Assembly (NCBI RefSeq): GCF_017377735.1
Contig: NZ_JAFVMH010000001.1
Location: forward strand, 310,001 to 374,000
Origin: Acetobacter garciniae
Lineage (GTDB): Bacteria; Pseudomonadota; Alphaproteobacteria; Acetobacterales; Acetobacteraceae
Length of the DNA: 64,000 bases
Direction: 5' to 3'
The position numbers were made by a program, and so were the translations under genes. Positions 7,988 to 16,113 of the stretch are shown piece after piece. The notes under the pieces are model-generated. The model saw only the letters and a program-made list of their open reading frames with translations. It was not told the origin of the DNA and made no database searches. Position 1 is the stretch's first letter, and each line of letters opens with the position of its first letter.

Positions 7988-9352
7988 ATGGCTGGTGGCG
8001 TACCATCCTGCCAGGATATGGAAAAGGGCGACCGCTCGGCCAGTGCGGGCGCCAGTAACGGTGCCAGCGTCGGGGCCGGAACGGGGGTCAAAGCCCGGGC
8101 CGGGGTGCACGGTGCCGTGGATTTCGTACGCGATTATGCGCGCCTGCCGCTCCCTGCCGATCTGAACTGGTTCTGGACCATCGGGGCCATGCTGGTTGCG
8201 GTGCTGGGGCTGATGGTGCTGACCGGGCTGACCCTTTCGCTGGCCTATACGCCCGATGCGGGGCTTGCCTTTACTTCTGTCGAGGCATTGGAACGCCGCC
8301 TGCCTTCGGGCTGGCTGCTGCGGGCCATGCATATGACCGGGGCGTCCTTCTGCATGGCGGCCTTGTACGGGCATATTCTGCGCGGGTTGTATTACCGCTC
8401 CTACCTCGAACCTCGGCGGGCGGTGTGGCTGAGCGGGTGCACCCTGCTGGCCCTGCTGATGATCACCGCCTTCGCGGGGTATGTGCTGCCATGGGGGCAG
8501 ATGTCCTATTGGGGGGCAGATGTCGCGGGCAAGGCGGTGGGGAGCATCCCGGTCGTGGGCCCCCTGGCCGAGCGGATCTTCCTGGGGGGAGAAATGCCGG
8601 GCACGCCCACGCTGCACCGCATGTTCACGCTGCATTTCAGCCTGGCTTTCCTTATCGTGGGTGTTGTGGGGCTGCATGTGGCCCTTGTGCATGCACGTGG
8701 CAGTTCAAGCCCGTCGGGCAGGGTCGTTCCCCCGCGCGGGTTTCTGCCCTTTTACCCGTATTTCACGGTGCGTGACATACTGGCCGTTCTGGTGTTCGCG
8801 CTGGCCTTCGTGCTGGTCATGTGTTTCTGGCCCGGGCTGATTACCGAGCCCGCCAATTATCGCCCTGCCAACCCGCTGCACACTCCTACCGATATCGAGC
8901 CTGAATGGTACTTCCTGCCCTTTTACGGCATGATGCAGGTCGTGCCCTTCAAGCTTGGCGGCGTGCTGCTGTCCGGCGGGGCTGTCGCGGTCCTGTTCGC
9001 GGTGCCGTGGCTCGACAAGGGATTGGACAGGGGGCGCGCCAGCGGACACGAGAAGGGGCGCAATACCGCGGCCGAGCAGGGGCAGGCCCATGGGCCTGCC
9101 GGTGCTTCGAACACGGAACTGGCTGTCCGACATGGCAGCGGGGCTGGTGGTGGCGGGCTGGTGGTCCGTTCCGTCCTGCCCCTGCTGGCGCTGGTCATAC
9201 TGGTGGGGGCTGCCGTGGTTGCGGCCTCTGCCGGGCGGCACCATGCGCAAGGCGGGTGGCTGCTGGCAGGGCGGGGGGCCATTGTGGCGTATTATGCGTA
9301 TTTCCTGGTGTTCCTGCCCTTGCGCGGCCGGGCGGGAAAGGCCCGTCCATGA
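7988..9352 (+). CDS. petB: Cytochrome b subunit of the bc1 complex
   Basis: Integral membrane subunit that oxidises ubiquinol and carries two b haems; about 454 residues. Haem ligands are intact as two His-x13-His pairs (H115/H129 and H216/H230). The Qo-site PEWY motif is at 305-308, and GYVLPWGQMSYWG is present. The chosen ATG follows GGGGGAGAAGG; the much longer upstream open frame is antisense to hemF. An unusual N-terminal Gly/Ala/Ser-rich tail (1-40) and a hydrophilic low-complexity insert (about 345-391) between late helices are not typical. Its stop overlaps the cytochrome c1 start. The expected Rieske gene is not upstream. Confidence 0.93.
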   Translation: MAGGVPSCQDMEKGDRSASAGASNGASVGAGTGVKARAGVHGAVDFVRDYARLPLPADLNWFWTIGAMLVAVLGLMVLTGLTLSLAYTPDAGLAFTSVEALERRLPSGWLLRAMHMTGASFCMAALYGHILRGLYYRSYLEPRRAVWLSGCTLLALLMITAFAGYVLPWGQMSYWGADVAGKAVGSIPVVGPLAERIFLGGEMPGTPTLHRMFTLHFSLAFLIVGVVGLHVALVHARGSSSPSGRVVPPRGFLPFYPYFTVRDILAVLVFALAFVLVMCFWPGLITEPANYRPANPLHTPTDIEPEWYFLPFYGMMQVVPFKLGGVLLSGGAVAVLFAVPWLDKGLDRGRASGHEKGRNTAAEQGQAHGPAGASNTELAVRHGSGAGGGGLVVRSVLPLLALVILVGAAVVAASAGRHHAQGGWLLAGRGAIVAYYAYFLVFLPLRGRAGKARP

Positions 9353-10170
9353 AGAATATGGCCCCTTCCATCACCCGGCAGAAAAACCATGCGCGGTCTG
9401 GGCGCAGGCCCGTTCGCGCGGCATGGATCGCCTGCGCCCTTGCGGTGGCCACGGCCCCCACGGCACGCGCGGCGGATGATACGCTCAAGCCCCGCCACGC
9501 GCCCGCGCAGGCCTGGTCCTTCAATGGTGCGCTGGGCCAGTTCGATCTGGCGTCGGTGCAGCGGGGCTATGCCGTGTTCGCGGGTGTCTGCGCTTCCTGC
9601 CACGGGCTCGCACAGGTGCATTTTTCCGATCTGACGGGCATGGGCCTGAAGGCGGAAGACGTGCTGGCCCTGGCCGCCGCCTGGCAGGTGCCCGACGGGC
9701 CCAACGCGCAAGGCCAGCTTCAGCGCCGCAACGGCAGGCCGGACGATGCGCTGGCATCCCCCTATTGGGGCCCCGCCGCCGCCAAGGCCGCCAATGGCGG
9801 GGTTGTGCCGCCCGACCTGTCGAGAATCGTGACCGTCTACCCTGGTGGGGCCGACCGTATCTATGCCTTGCTGACAGGATATGCGCCAGGCACGCCGCAA
9901 ACCGGGCACGACTTCGCCAACCCCTATGCCATCGGGCACAGCACGGCCATGCCGCCCCCCCTGCATGACGGCGCTGTCCATTATGCCGATGGCACCCAGC
10001 CCACCGTGCAGCAGCAGGCGCGCGACGTGACGACGTTCCTGGCATGGGTTTCCGCCCCCCACCAGGACATGCGGCGCAGGGTGGGGGTGGGTGCGGCGCT
10101 GTATTTGTGCTTTCTTGCCCTGCTGTTTGTGATCTTAAAGCGGAGAATCTGGTCAGATGTCAGAAAATGA
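9349..10170 (+). CDS. petC: Cytochrome c1 subunit of the bc1 complex
   Basis: Membrane-anchored c-type cytochrome, 273 residues, passing electrons from the Rieske protein to soluble cytochrome c. A signal sequence ends near the Ala-rich TARAADD at about 40. The haem site CASCH lies at 81-85 within the RGYAVFAGVCASCHGLAQVHF block. The axial Met lies in the STAMPPPLHDGAV motif, and a C-terminal hydrophobic helix is followed by KRRIWSDVRK. It starts four bases inside the cytochrome b gene (ATGA overlap), so the two are translationally coupled. Its 3' end overlaps mtnP by 14 bp. Confidence 0.93.
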   Translation: MKNMAPSITRQKNHARSGRRPVRAAWIACALAVATAPTARAADDTLKPRHAPAQAWSFNGALGQFDLASVQRGYAVFAGVCASCHGLAQVHFSDLTGMGLKAEDVLALAAAWQVPDGPNAQGQLQRRNGRPDDALASPYWGPAAAKAANGGVVPPDLSRIVTVYPGGADRIYALLTGYAPGTPQTGHDFANPYAIGHSTAMPPPLHDGAVHYADGTQPTVQQQARDVTTFLAWVSAPHQDMRRRVGVGAALYLCFLALLFVILKRRIWSDVRK

Positions 10171-11044
10171 AGCCGTGGAACCCGTCATAGGCCTTATCGG
10201 CGGTTCGGGCCTGTACGACATAGACGGTCTGGAAGACAAGGAATGGCGCACGGTCGAGACCCCCTGGGGCAGCCCGTCCGACCAGCTTCTGTTCGGGCGG
10301 CTTGACGGCGTGCGCTGCGTGTTCCTGCCGCGCCATGGACGGGGGCACCCCATCCCGCCTTCACGGCTGAACTATCGCGCCAATATCGCGGCGCTGAAAA
10401 TATCGGGTGTGACCGATATCGTCTCGCTGTCCGCCGTGGGGTCGCTCAAGGAAGAACTGCCCCCCGGGCGTTTCGTCATTATCGACCAGTTCATCGACCG
10501 CACCATCGCGCGGGACAAGAGCTTTTTCGACACCGGCTGTGTGGCCCATATCTCCATGGCCGATCCGCTGTGTTCGCGCGTGGGCGACGTGCTGGAGGCA
10601 CAGGCCGCCCGTCTGGGCATAGACGCGGCCCGGCGCGGCACCTACCTGGTCATGGAAGGCCCGCAGTTTTCCACCCGCGCGGAAAGCGAGCTGTACCGCA
10701 CCTGGGGCTGTTCGGTCATCGGCATGACCAACATGCCCGAAGCCAGCCTGGCCCGTGAGGCGGAGATCTGCTACGCGACCGTGGCCATGGTGACCGATTA
10801 CGACTGCTGGCATACCGAGCATGACAATGTGACGGTGGACAGCGTCATCAAGACCATGCAGGCCAATTCCGCCAGGGCGAAGGCGCTGGTCAAGGCTGTC
10901 ATTCCCGCATTGGGCGCAAAAAACCGGCCTGTCTGCCATGCCGGATGCGACCGCGCGCTGGAACACGCGATCATCACCGCACCCGACGCCCGTGACCCGG
11001 CGTTGATCAGCAAGCTGAAAACCATCGCCGGTCGCATTCTGTAA
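10157..11044 (+). CDS. mtnP: S-methyl-5'-thioadenosine phosphorylase
   Basis: Cleaves methylthioadenosine with phosphate to adenine and 5-methylthioribose-1-phosphate in methionine salvage. It has 295 residues. Family motifs are IGLIGGSGLYDIDGL at the N terminus, LPRHGRGHPIPPSRLNYRANI, VSLSAVGSLKEELPPG, MEGPQFSTRAES, GMTNMPEASLAREAEICYA and the MVTDYDCWH block. The start lies inside the cytochrome c1 gene, so it is probably read from the respiratory operon's transcript, although no functional link is known. Other methionine-salvage genes are not in the window. Confidence 0.94.
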   Translation: MSENEAVEPVIGLIGGSGLYDIDGLEDKEWRTVETPWGSPSDQLLFGRLDGVRCVFLPRHGRGHPIPPSRLNYRANIAALKISGVTDIVSLSAVGSLKEELPPGRFVIIDQFIDRTIARDKSFFDTGCVAHISMADPLCSRVGDVLEAQAARLGIDAARRGTYLVMEGPQFSTRAESELYRTWGCSVIGMTNMPEASLAREAEICYATVAMVTDYDCWHTEHDNVTVDSVIKTMQANSARAKALVKAVIPALGAKNRPVCHAGCDRALEHAIITAPDARDPALISKLKTIAGRIL

Positions 11045-11047
11045 TAA

Positions 11048-11065
11048 GGCCGGTTCAGACCGGCC
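11048..11065 (+). terminator. Short stem-loop after mtnP
   Basis: Arms GGCCGGT and ACCGGCC form a perfect 7-bp stem around a TCAG loop immediately after the mtnP stop. There is no T-run, so termination is only a possibility. Confidence 0.35.
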
Positions 11066-11080
11066 GATTAGTAAAAAGCT

Positions 11081-11125
11081 GAAAGTTTCGGGGCGTCGCC
11101 TTTTTTCAAAAAGGCGGCGTTCCCT
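11081..11125. repeat. Intergenic hairpin repeat, truncated copy B
   Basis: Only the first half of the family element is present: GAAAGTTTCGGGGCGTCGCC, then TTTTTTCAAAAAGGCGGCG. It still forms the first hairpin (GCCTTTTTTCAAAAAGGC). It lies between convergent mtnP and the cytochrome b561 gene. Confidence 0.7.
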
Positions 11126-11130
11126 GTGTG

Positions 11131-11721
11131 TCAGCGGTCTGGGCGCGCGGGCCGCATGCGTTCAAGCACATTGTCCCGCAGGATGACGGCGTGAAAAATC
11201 GCGGCGGCGGCGTGTGTCAGGGCCAGCCCGATGATCAGCCACGCAGTCCAGTAGTGCAACTGTTTGAACAGCAGCACCGTATCATGGGATGCAGGGGCAA
11301 AGGGCGAGCCAAGCTGGAGCGTGAAAAAGCTCAACGTGCGGCCAGCCCCCCAACGCCACGCAAAGCCCAGGCAGGCCTCGGCCACCAGCAGCGCGTAGAG
11401 CGTGTAATCCATGCAGTGGCCCAGGCGCGTGGCCATGGCCGAACCGGAGGATGCGAATTTGCGCCCTTTCGTCAGCCGCCAGCCTATGCGCACCGCAAGG
11501 ACCGCCACCAGCGCCAGCCCCGCCGTCATATGCGCCACCACCATGATGTGGTGGGTCGGGTGCTGCACCAGGTCCCATGTCTCCCCCAGCCCGAACAGTG
11601 CGAACACAAGCCCCGCCGTCAGCCAGTGCAGCAGGATGGTCAGGCTGTCATAGCGTTCGGCCGGCGGGGCAGAGGGGGCCGTGGGCGATAAGGTAGCGTC
11701 GGCGGTCGGGGAAAGAGGCAC
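11131..11721 (-). CDS. Cytochrome b561 family protein
   Basis: Four-helix di-haem membrane protein of the bacterial CybB type (196 residues), expected to move electrons from ubiquinol at the inner membrane. Conserved features are RYDSLTILLHWLTAGLVFALF (first helix with haem His), a second helix with VVAHMTAGLALVAVLAVRIGWRL, a third helix around LGHCMDYTLYALLVAEACLGF, and a fourth with LHYWTAWLIIGLALTHAAAAIFH. His residues are correctly distributed for two haems. The N-terminal 20 residues are Pro/Ala/Ser-rich. It stands alone, convergent with mtnP. Confidence 0.88.
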   Translation of the reverse strand: MPLSPTADATLSPTAPSAPPAERYDSLTILLHWLTAGLVFALFGLGETWDLVQHPTHHIMVVAHMTAGLALVAVLAVRIGWRLTKGRKFASSGSAMATRLGHCMDYTLYALLVAEACLGFAWRWGAGRTLSFFTLQLGSPFAPASHDTVLLFKQLHYWTAWLIIGLALTHAAAAIFHAVILRDNVLERMRPARPDR

Positions 11722-11989
11722 CGGTCAGGCTCCGTTGCGCGATGGGACAGAAGTTTCACGTTAGCAATATTTTTTTCGCGGCGTTAGTCCCTGCCAGGGA
11801 TATGGCGTCGGAATGGCGTTGAGCATGTCGCTTGTCGCACGACCTGCGCCGGAGCATGTCAGCACCATAAGACCTGCGGGCGGCAGAGCGTAGAGGGTGG
11901 CGAAATTCTGTATTATGGCCGTATAACGCGTCTGGTGCCAAAAAGGGCCCCGCCAGACCGTCTAGACCGCATTGCCCGAAAGTTGAGAC

Positions 11990-13924
11990 ATGCATGACCA
12001 GAGGCCCGCATCCGCACCGGAAGACGTCAGCCATGCCGTCGTGCGTCTGTATATGTGCCATCACGGTGCCGGGTATTTCTTTTCCGACGAAGTGTTCGTT
12101 CCCCTCCATGTCGGCAGGGCGCTGACCGATCGGCTCCTGCCCTTCGCGGGGGATGATACGGGTGATAATATTTCGGCAAAAAACCGCGAATATTGTGAAC
12201 TGAGCGCCATATACTGGATGTGGAAAAACGCTCCTCCGTCCGACTGGCTGGGGGTCATGCATTATCGCCGGTTGTTTGATTTTCGGCAGACCGGCCGGAA
12301 ACTGGATCGATATGGGTGTATCCCCGTTGCGGAACTGAACGATGCCACGCGCGCCAGTTTCGGGTTGAATGCGGCGCAGGTTCTGGCTTGCCTGGAAAGC
12401 AACCCAGGGGTGGATGCCATCCTGCCACGCAAGTGGTCGGTGCGTTCTGCGGGATATGCGACAATTCGTGCCCATTATGGCGAGGCTCCTTATCACCACG
12501 CGGCTGATCTGGAACTGACGCGGCAGGTCATCGCGGAACGCCATCCGGATTACCTGGGGGCGTTCGATCGGTATATGGCGGACCAGAGCGGCTATTTTAC
12601 CAATATGTTCATCTTCCGCCGGGAAATATTTGATCGATACTGCGCCTGGCTGTTTTCGATATTGTTCGCGGTGGAACGGCGCCACGATCGCAGCAATTAT
12701 GGCCCCCAGGCCAGGCGCGTCTTCGGTTATCTGGCAGAACGGCTCCTGAGCGTTTTCCTGATCGGGGAAATTGACAGAGGTCTGAAAATACTGGAACTGG
12801 ACCGTGTATTTTTTCAGTCAACCCCGGTCTCGGGCGTTGCCGCCACGCAAGGAAGTGACGCCATGTCCGGGAATGTTCCGCAGCTCATGCCCCTGGATGG
12901 GCAGGATATCATAACCGTCGTTATCGCCGCCGATGATAATTTCGTTCCCCATCTGGCGGCCCTTATTCAATCCATAACGCATTCCCTTGCCCCGGATCGG
13001 GGCGTTGAAATTCTCATCCTCGACGGCGGGATAACCAAAACCAACAGGAACGCCCTTTTTGTGCAAACGCGGGGTGTGTCATCCGTCGCGCGGCTGCGTT
13101 TTCTTGACTGTAGTGCGATGTATCGCGAGATCGCCGTACACATGCATTTTTCGGTCGCGACATTCTTCAGGATAGCGCTGGGCGATATCCTGCCCCGGCA
13201 CAGCCGTGTGCTTTATCTTGACTGCGATACCATTGTTCTGGCCGATATTTCCCGCTTGTGGGACCTTGATCTCGGCGGGGCCTGTGTTGCGGCCGCTCCA
13301 GACCTGATCATGAAGAGTTTTATCAAGAGAAACGTTCTGGCCTTCAATGAAGCGCTGCCCGCCGGCCGTTATGTTCGCGAAAGACTGGGCCTGCGCGAGG
13401 ACGGCAGGGATTATTTCCAGGCTGGTGTTCTGGTTTTCGATCTCGACCGTTTTCGGGATCTTGGTATTGCGCCGCGCGCGCTAGCGGATTTGCGGTCCAA
13501 TCAATACTGGTTTCTGGACCAGGATGTGCTGAATAAATACCTCCAGGGGCATGTCAAGCTCCTGGATACCGCGTGGAACTGCATCAGCACTGTCGCAGCC
13601 ATTCTGCCCGGGCTTGACCAGAACTGGCGTGAAAAGGCGCTTGAAGATATTCAGGTGCCGAAAATTGTTCATTACGCCGGGCAGGATGCAAAGCCGTGGA
13701 ATAATGCCGCCGCCCCCCTGGCCCAGTTTTACTGGTATTTCCTGCGCCAGACAGTCTGGTACGAACAAGTCTGCTGGGGGGGGCAGGCGCATGGGCGTGC
13801 CGTAATGCCCGCTCCGTCAGGCGGACGGATGCTGCGGGCAGCCAGAATGGTGTGGCGCAGATTGCCGCTAGGGCTGCGTACCCGTCTGTGGCCGCTTGCC
13901 CAGGCCCTGAAAAAAAAGATCTAG
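11990..13924 (+). CDS. DUF4422-GT8 fusion glycosyltransferase
   Basis: Cytosolic two-domain protein of 644 residues. Residues about 15-250 are DUF4422, a putative glycosyltransferase domain of capsule and LPS clusters (YFFSDEVFVPLHVGRA, NREYCELSAIYWMWKN, GVMHYRRLFDF, PRKWSVRSAGYATIRAHY, SGYFTNMFIFRREIF). Residues about 300-600 are a family 8 glycosyltransferase of the LgtC type (ITVVIAADDNFVPHLAALIQS, RVLYLDCDTIVLADISRLWD with DxD at 411-413, YFQAGVLVFDLDRFRD, LDQDVLNKYLQG, IVHYAGQDAKPW). The two probably add successive sugars to one glycan. A GT2 gene follows 12 bp later. The exact sugars are unknown. The C terminus is basic, possibly for membrane contact. Confidence 0.85.
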   Translation: MHDQRPASAPEDVSHAVVRLYMCHHGAGYFFSDEVFVPLHVGRALTDRLLPFAGDDTGDNISAKNREYCELSAIYWMWKNAPPSDWLGVMHYRRLFDFRQTGRKLDRYGCIPVAELNDATRASFGLNAAQVLACLESNPGVDAILPRKWSVRSAGYATIRAHYGEAPYHHAADLELTRQVIAERHPDYLGAFDRYMADQSGYFTNMFIFRREIFDRYCAWLFSILFAVERRHDRSNYGPQARRVFGYLAERLLSVFLIGEIDRGLKILELDRVFFQSTPVSGVAATQGSDAMSGNVPQLMPLDGQDIITVVIAADDNFVPHLAALIQSITHSLAPDRGVEILILDGGITKTNRNALFVQTRGVSSVARLRFLDCSAMYREIAVHMHFSVATFFRIALGDILPRHSRVLYLDCDTIVLADISRLWDLDLGGACVAAAPDLIMKSFIKRNVLAFNEALPAGRYVRERLGLREDGRDYFQAGVLVFDLDRFRDLGIAPRALADLRSNQYWFLDQDVLNKYLQGHVKLLDTAWNCISTVAAILPGLDQNWREKALEDIQVPKIVHYAGQDAKPWNNAAAPLAQFYWYFLRQTVWYEQVCWGGQAHGRAVMPAPSGGRMLRAARMVWRRLPLGLRTRLWPLAQALKKKI

Positions 13925-13936
13925 GGGGTTCTTGCC

Positions 13937-14878
13937 ATGGCACAGCAAATTGCCGCGCTGCTTGTAACCTATAACAGACTGGAAAAACTCAAAGTCAGCC
14001 TGGCCGCCACACTCGCGCAGGATTTCTGTCGTGTCATCGTGGTGGATAATGCCAGCCAAGACGGAACGGCAAGCTGGCTCGATCAGCTGGAGGACAGGCG
14101 GCTTACGGTCCTGAAGGCCGGCGTCAACCTGGGGGGGGCCGGTGGCTTCGCGCATGGCCTGGCTTACGCCCGCGACCTTGAGGGCGTGGACTGGATTGCC
14201 TGCTTCGATGATGACGCATGGCCCGAAGCCGACGCCCTAGCGCAATTTCGTCAGATCGAGGCTGGTGGCACCGTAGGCCTTATTGCGGCTGCCGTGTATC
14301 TTCCGGGGGGGCAAATTCCACAAATGAACCGGCCGGGCCTGAGCCCATTTGACGACTGGAAATCTTTTTGGAGTTTCTTGAAGAATAAAAAACGCAGTTT
14401 CGGTCTAGATGATGCGGCGTACCGAGGAACAGAAATAAAGGAAATTTCCTACAGTTCTTTTGTGGGAGCTTTTTTGAAAAGATCCATGCTGAAAGAAACA
14501 GGTCTTCTTCCAGATTGCAGAATGTTTATTTATTGTGACGATACATTGTTCACATTTTTATGTCACCAGGCCGGATATGGCAGTTTTTTTGCGCCGCTGG
14601 TGAAATTTCAGCACGATGTCGCGGCACGTCCGTTCACAACGCAGGTTCATTGGCGGCTGTATTATCTGATCAGGAACCAGATGATTTTTTACAGGTATTT
14701 CAGCGGCCGGTTTTTTTGCCTTTTCCAGATTGTCCTCGTCCTCAAGATTCTGCTCGCTCATGCTCGGTTCCTGAGGCAGAAAAATGGTGCGCGGCTTGTC
14801 ATGTCCGCCCTGTGCGATGGCTATCGTCTGGATCTTTCCAAAAGCCATGCGGACATCCTGCTTTTATGCGGGAACTGA
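13937..14878 (+). CDS. Family 2 glycosyltransferase (GlfT2-like)
   Basis: GT-A fold sugar transferase, 313 residues. The N-terminal strand is IAALLVTYNRLEKLK; VIVVDNASQDGTASWL contacts the nucleotide; LNLGGAGGF-like VNLGGAGGFAHGLAYA and FDDDAWPEADAL (acidic triad at 91-93) form the donor and metal site. The middle resembles the rhamnosyl/galactofuranosyl transferase group (SSFVGAFLKRSML, then MFIYCDDTLFTFLCHQAGYG). Hydrophobic and aromatic C-terminal helices suggest membrane association. GC content falls clearly in the second half, suggesting transfer or patchy origin. It lies directly after the DUF4422-GT8 gene and likely works on the same glycan. Confidence 0.88.
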   Translation: MAQQIAALLVTYNRLEKLKVSLAATLAQDFCRVIVVDNASQDGTASWLDQLEDRRLTVLKAGVNLGGAGGFAHGLAYARDLEGVDWIACFDDDAWPEADALAQFRQIEAGGTVGLIAAAVYLPGGQIPQMNRPGLSPFDDWKSFWSFLKNKKRSFGLDDAAYRGTEIKEISYSSFVGAFLKRSMLKETGLLPDCRMFIYCDDTLFTFLCHQAGYGSFFAPLVKFQHDVAARPFTTQVHWRLYYLIRNQMIFYRYFSGRFFCLFQIVLVLKILLAHARFLRQKNGARLVMSALCDGYRLDLSKSHADILLLCGN

Positions 14879-14950
14879 AAGACCTGCCCGGTAGGGGGCG
14901 GTTTTCGCGCAGTTGCCAGACCCGTTAGGGCCGGAGCGCGGAAAGAACAC

Positions 14951-15418
14951 TCAAAGGCGCAAAATCTTGTATTGGCCGAGATAATTTTTCTTCATCACGT
15001 TATGGATGGCGACTTTGACAGACAACATGGCCTGGTAACTGGTGGGATCGGTCTTGCCAAGGACTTCATCCATGTTGAAGAGAATAATCAGGTCCCCATC
15101 TTCGATCACCAGGTTTCTTTTGCACTGGAGCAGGGTGGCGTTATAGAAATATTTTACGCAATAATCTTCAAGGGCCTTGGGTTCTACTGAAAAAATACAA
15201 TAACTGTAGCGAAGCTGCTGGTTGGGCTCTTCCCGGATCAGTTCGCTCACGACTAATGAGATACTGGAGCGTGGCGGCTTGATAACAAACGGGCTCGTCG
15301 CAACGCCAAACATAAGATATTCAATTCTTGATACAACAGTATCGAAGAGCACCGCAAAAAATCTAATTATTTTAGATAATAATTTCATTATCGTGTGCTT
15401 GTTATGTTTCTTAGCCAA
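14951..15418 (-). CDS. AT-rich orphan protein of unknown function
   Basis: I do not recognise this 155-residue protein. Base composition is far more AT-rich than the flanks, with many AAA, ATT and TTA codons. The N terminus is basic and then amphipathic to hydrophobic (MKLLSKIIRFFAVLFDTVVSRIEYLMFG), compatible with peripheral membrane binding or a signal anchor. The rest looks like a compact alpha/beta domain (SISLVVSELIREEPNQQLRY, NLVIEDGDLIILFNMDEVLG, AMLSVKVAIHNVMKKNYLG). A second ATG (MKLLSK) eleven codons in may be the real start. It is convergent with the GT2 gene and sits between the glycan genes and tRNA-Tyr, suggesting horizontal acquisition. Confidence 0.6.
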   Translation of the reverse strand: MAKKHNKHTIMKLLSKIIRFFAVLFDTVVSRIEYLMFGVATSPFVIKPPRSSISLVVSELIREEPNQQLRYSYCIFSVEPKALEDYCVKYFYNATLLQCKRNLVIEDGDLIILFNMDEVLGKTDPTSYQAMLSVKVAIHNVMKKNYLGQYKILRL

Positions 15419-15808
15419 ATAGCCATTGTTCCGGGCCTATCCTTGCCCTTGCCTATGGGCCTGTTCTGCAATTCTGACACTTTTGATAACACGCGCTGTA
15501 ATCCACCTCAGGCGGAAATTACGGCAGTTAAATGATTTTAGCTACCTTTTAAAATACCGGTTTTGTTCGTTTTCTTGTAGCGGACGCGTGAGTAATACGC
15601 AATTTACCATCTATGCAATTTTACGCTGCGCCCCGGCGCCCCTCCTGCAGCCCGGTTCGCTGCCGGAACGTGTTGCCGGCCCGTTGCGTATCGGGCAGGC
15701 CAGACGGTACCGGCGCGACAGGCGCAGGACATCCGGGGCTGCGAATACCAAGCGGACAGGACGGCGGATTGTCGCCCAGATGATTGAATTGTCGGATTTT
15801 TCCAGGAT
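15419..15808. other. 390-bp gap between the AT-rich gene and tRNA-Tyr
   Basis: The first 180 bp are AT-rich like the adjacent orphan gene; the rest returns to high GC. I looked for an integrase remnant and a duplicated tRNA 3' end and saw neither. Open frames across it lack protein-like composition. Confidence 0.45.
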
Positions 15809-15894
15809 TGGTGGAGGGGGTTGGATTCGAACCAACGTAGGCGTACGCCAGCGGATTTACAGTCCGCCCCCTTTAGCCACTCGGGCACCCCTCC
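15809..15894 (-). tRNA. tRNA-Tyr (GTA anticodon)
   Basis: Reading the minus strand, the gene begins GGAGGGGTGCCCGAGTGGC, has the anticodon stem-loop GCGGACTGTAAATCCGC (anticodon GTA, preceded by CT and followed by AA), a long class II variable arm (TGGCGTACGCCTACG), the T arm GGTTCGAATCC and the acceptor strand CCCCTCC, then discriminator A and an encoded CCA. The seven-base acceptor stem pairs fully. The long variable arm is as expected for bacterial tRNA-Tyr. Confidence 0.96.
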
Positions 15895-15911
15895 ATCGTG
15901 GTGGGGCAAGA

Positions 15912-15938
15912 CCTATAACCTGCTGAATACGTTGTCAA
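15912..15938 (-). promoter_or_regulatory. Predicted sigma-70 promoter of tRNA-Tyr
   Basis: On the minus strand a perfect TTGACA (-35, 15933-15938) is followed after 15 bp by TATAGG (-10, 15912-15917). The -10 lies 17 bp before the mature tRNA 5' end, leaving a short leader. The spacer is shorter than the ideal 17 bp. Confidence 0.45.
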
Positions 15939-16113
15939 TGGCCTTCGCGACATTCTTTGCAACGCCCTTTGCAGCGCCCGTGGCGGGTATCGAATGCACG
16001 GGCACGGGCGTTCGGGGTGCGGGTTTTTGGACCCCGGGGGTGGACAGCCCGGACCGTTCGGGAGAATGCTGCGGCAGTTTGCGGTTTCATGTCAAAAAAC
16101 AGGAAAAACGATC

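Noticed and set aside
11722..15808. Genomic island attachment sites at tRNA-Tyr
   Set aside because: I looked for a second copy of the tRNA 3' end (GGTTCGAATCC with CCCCTCC) and for an integrase fragment; neither is visible in the window.
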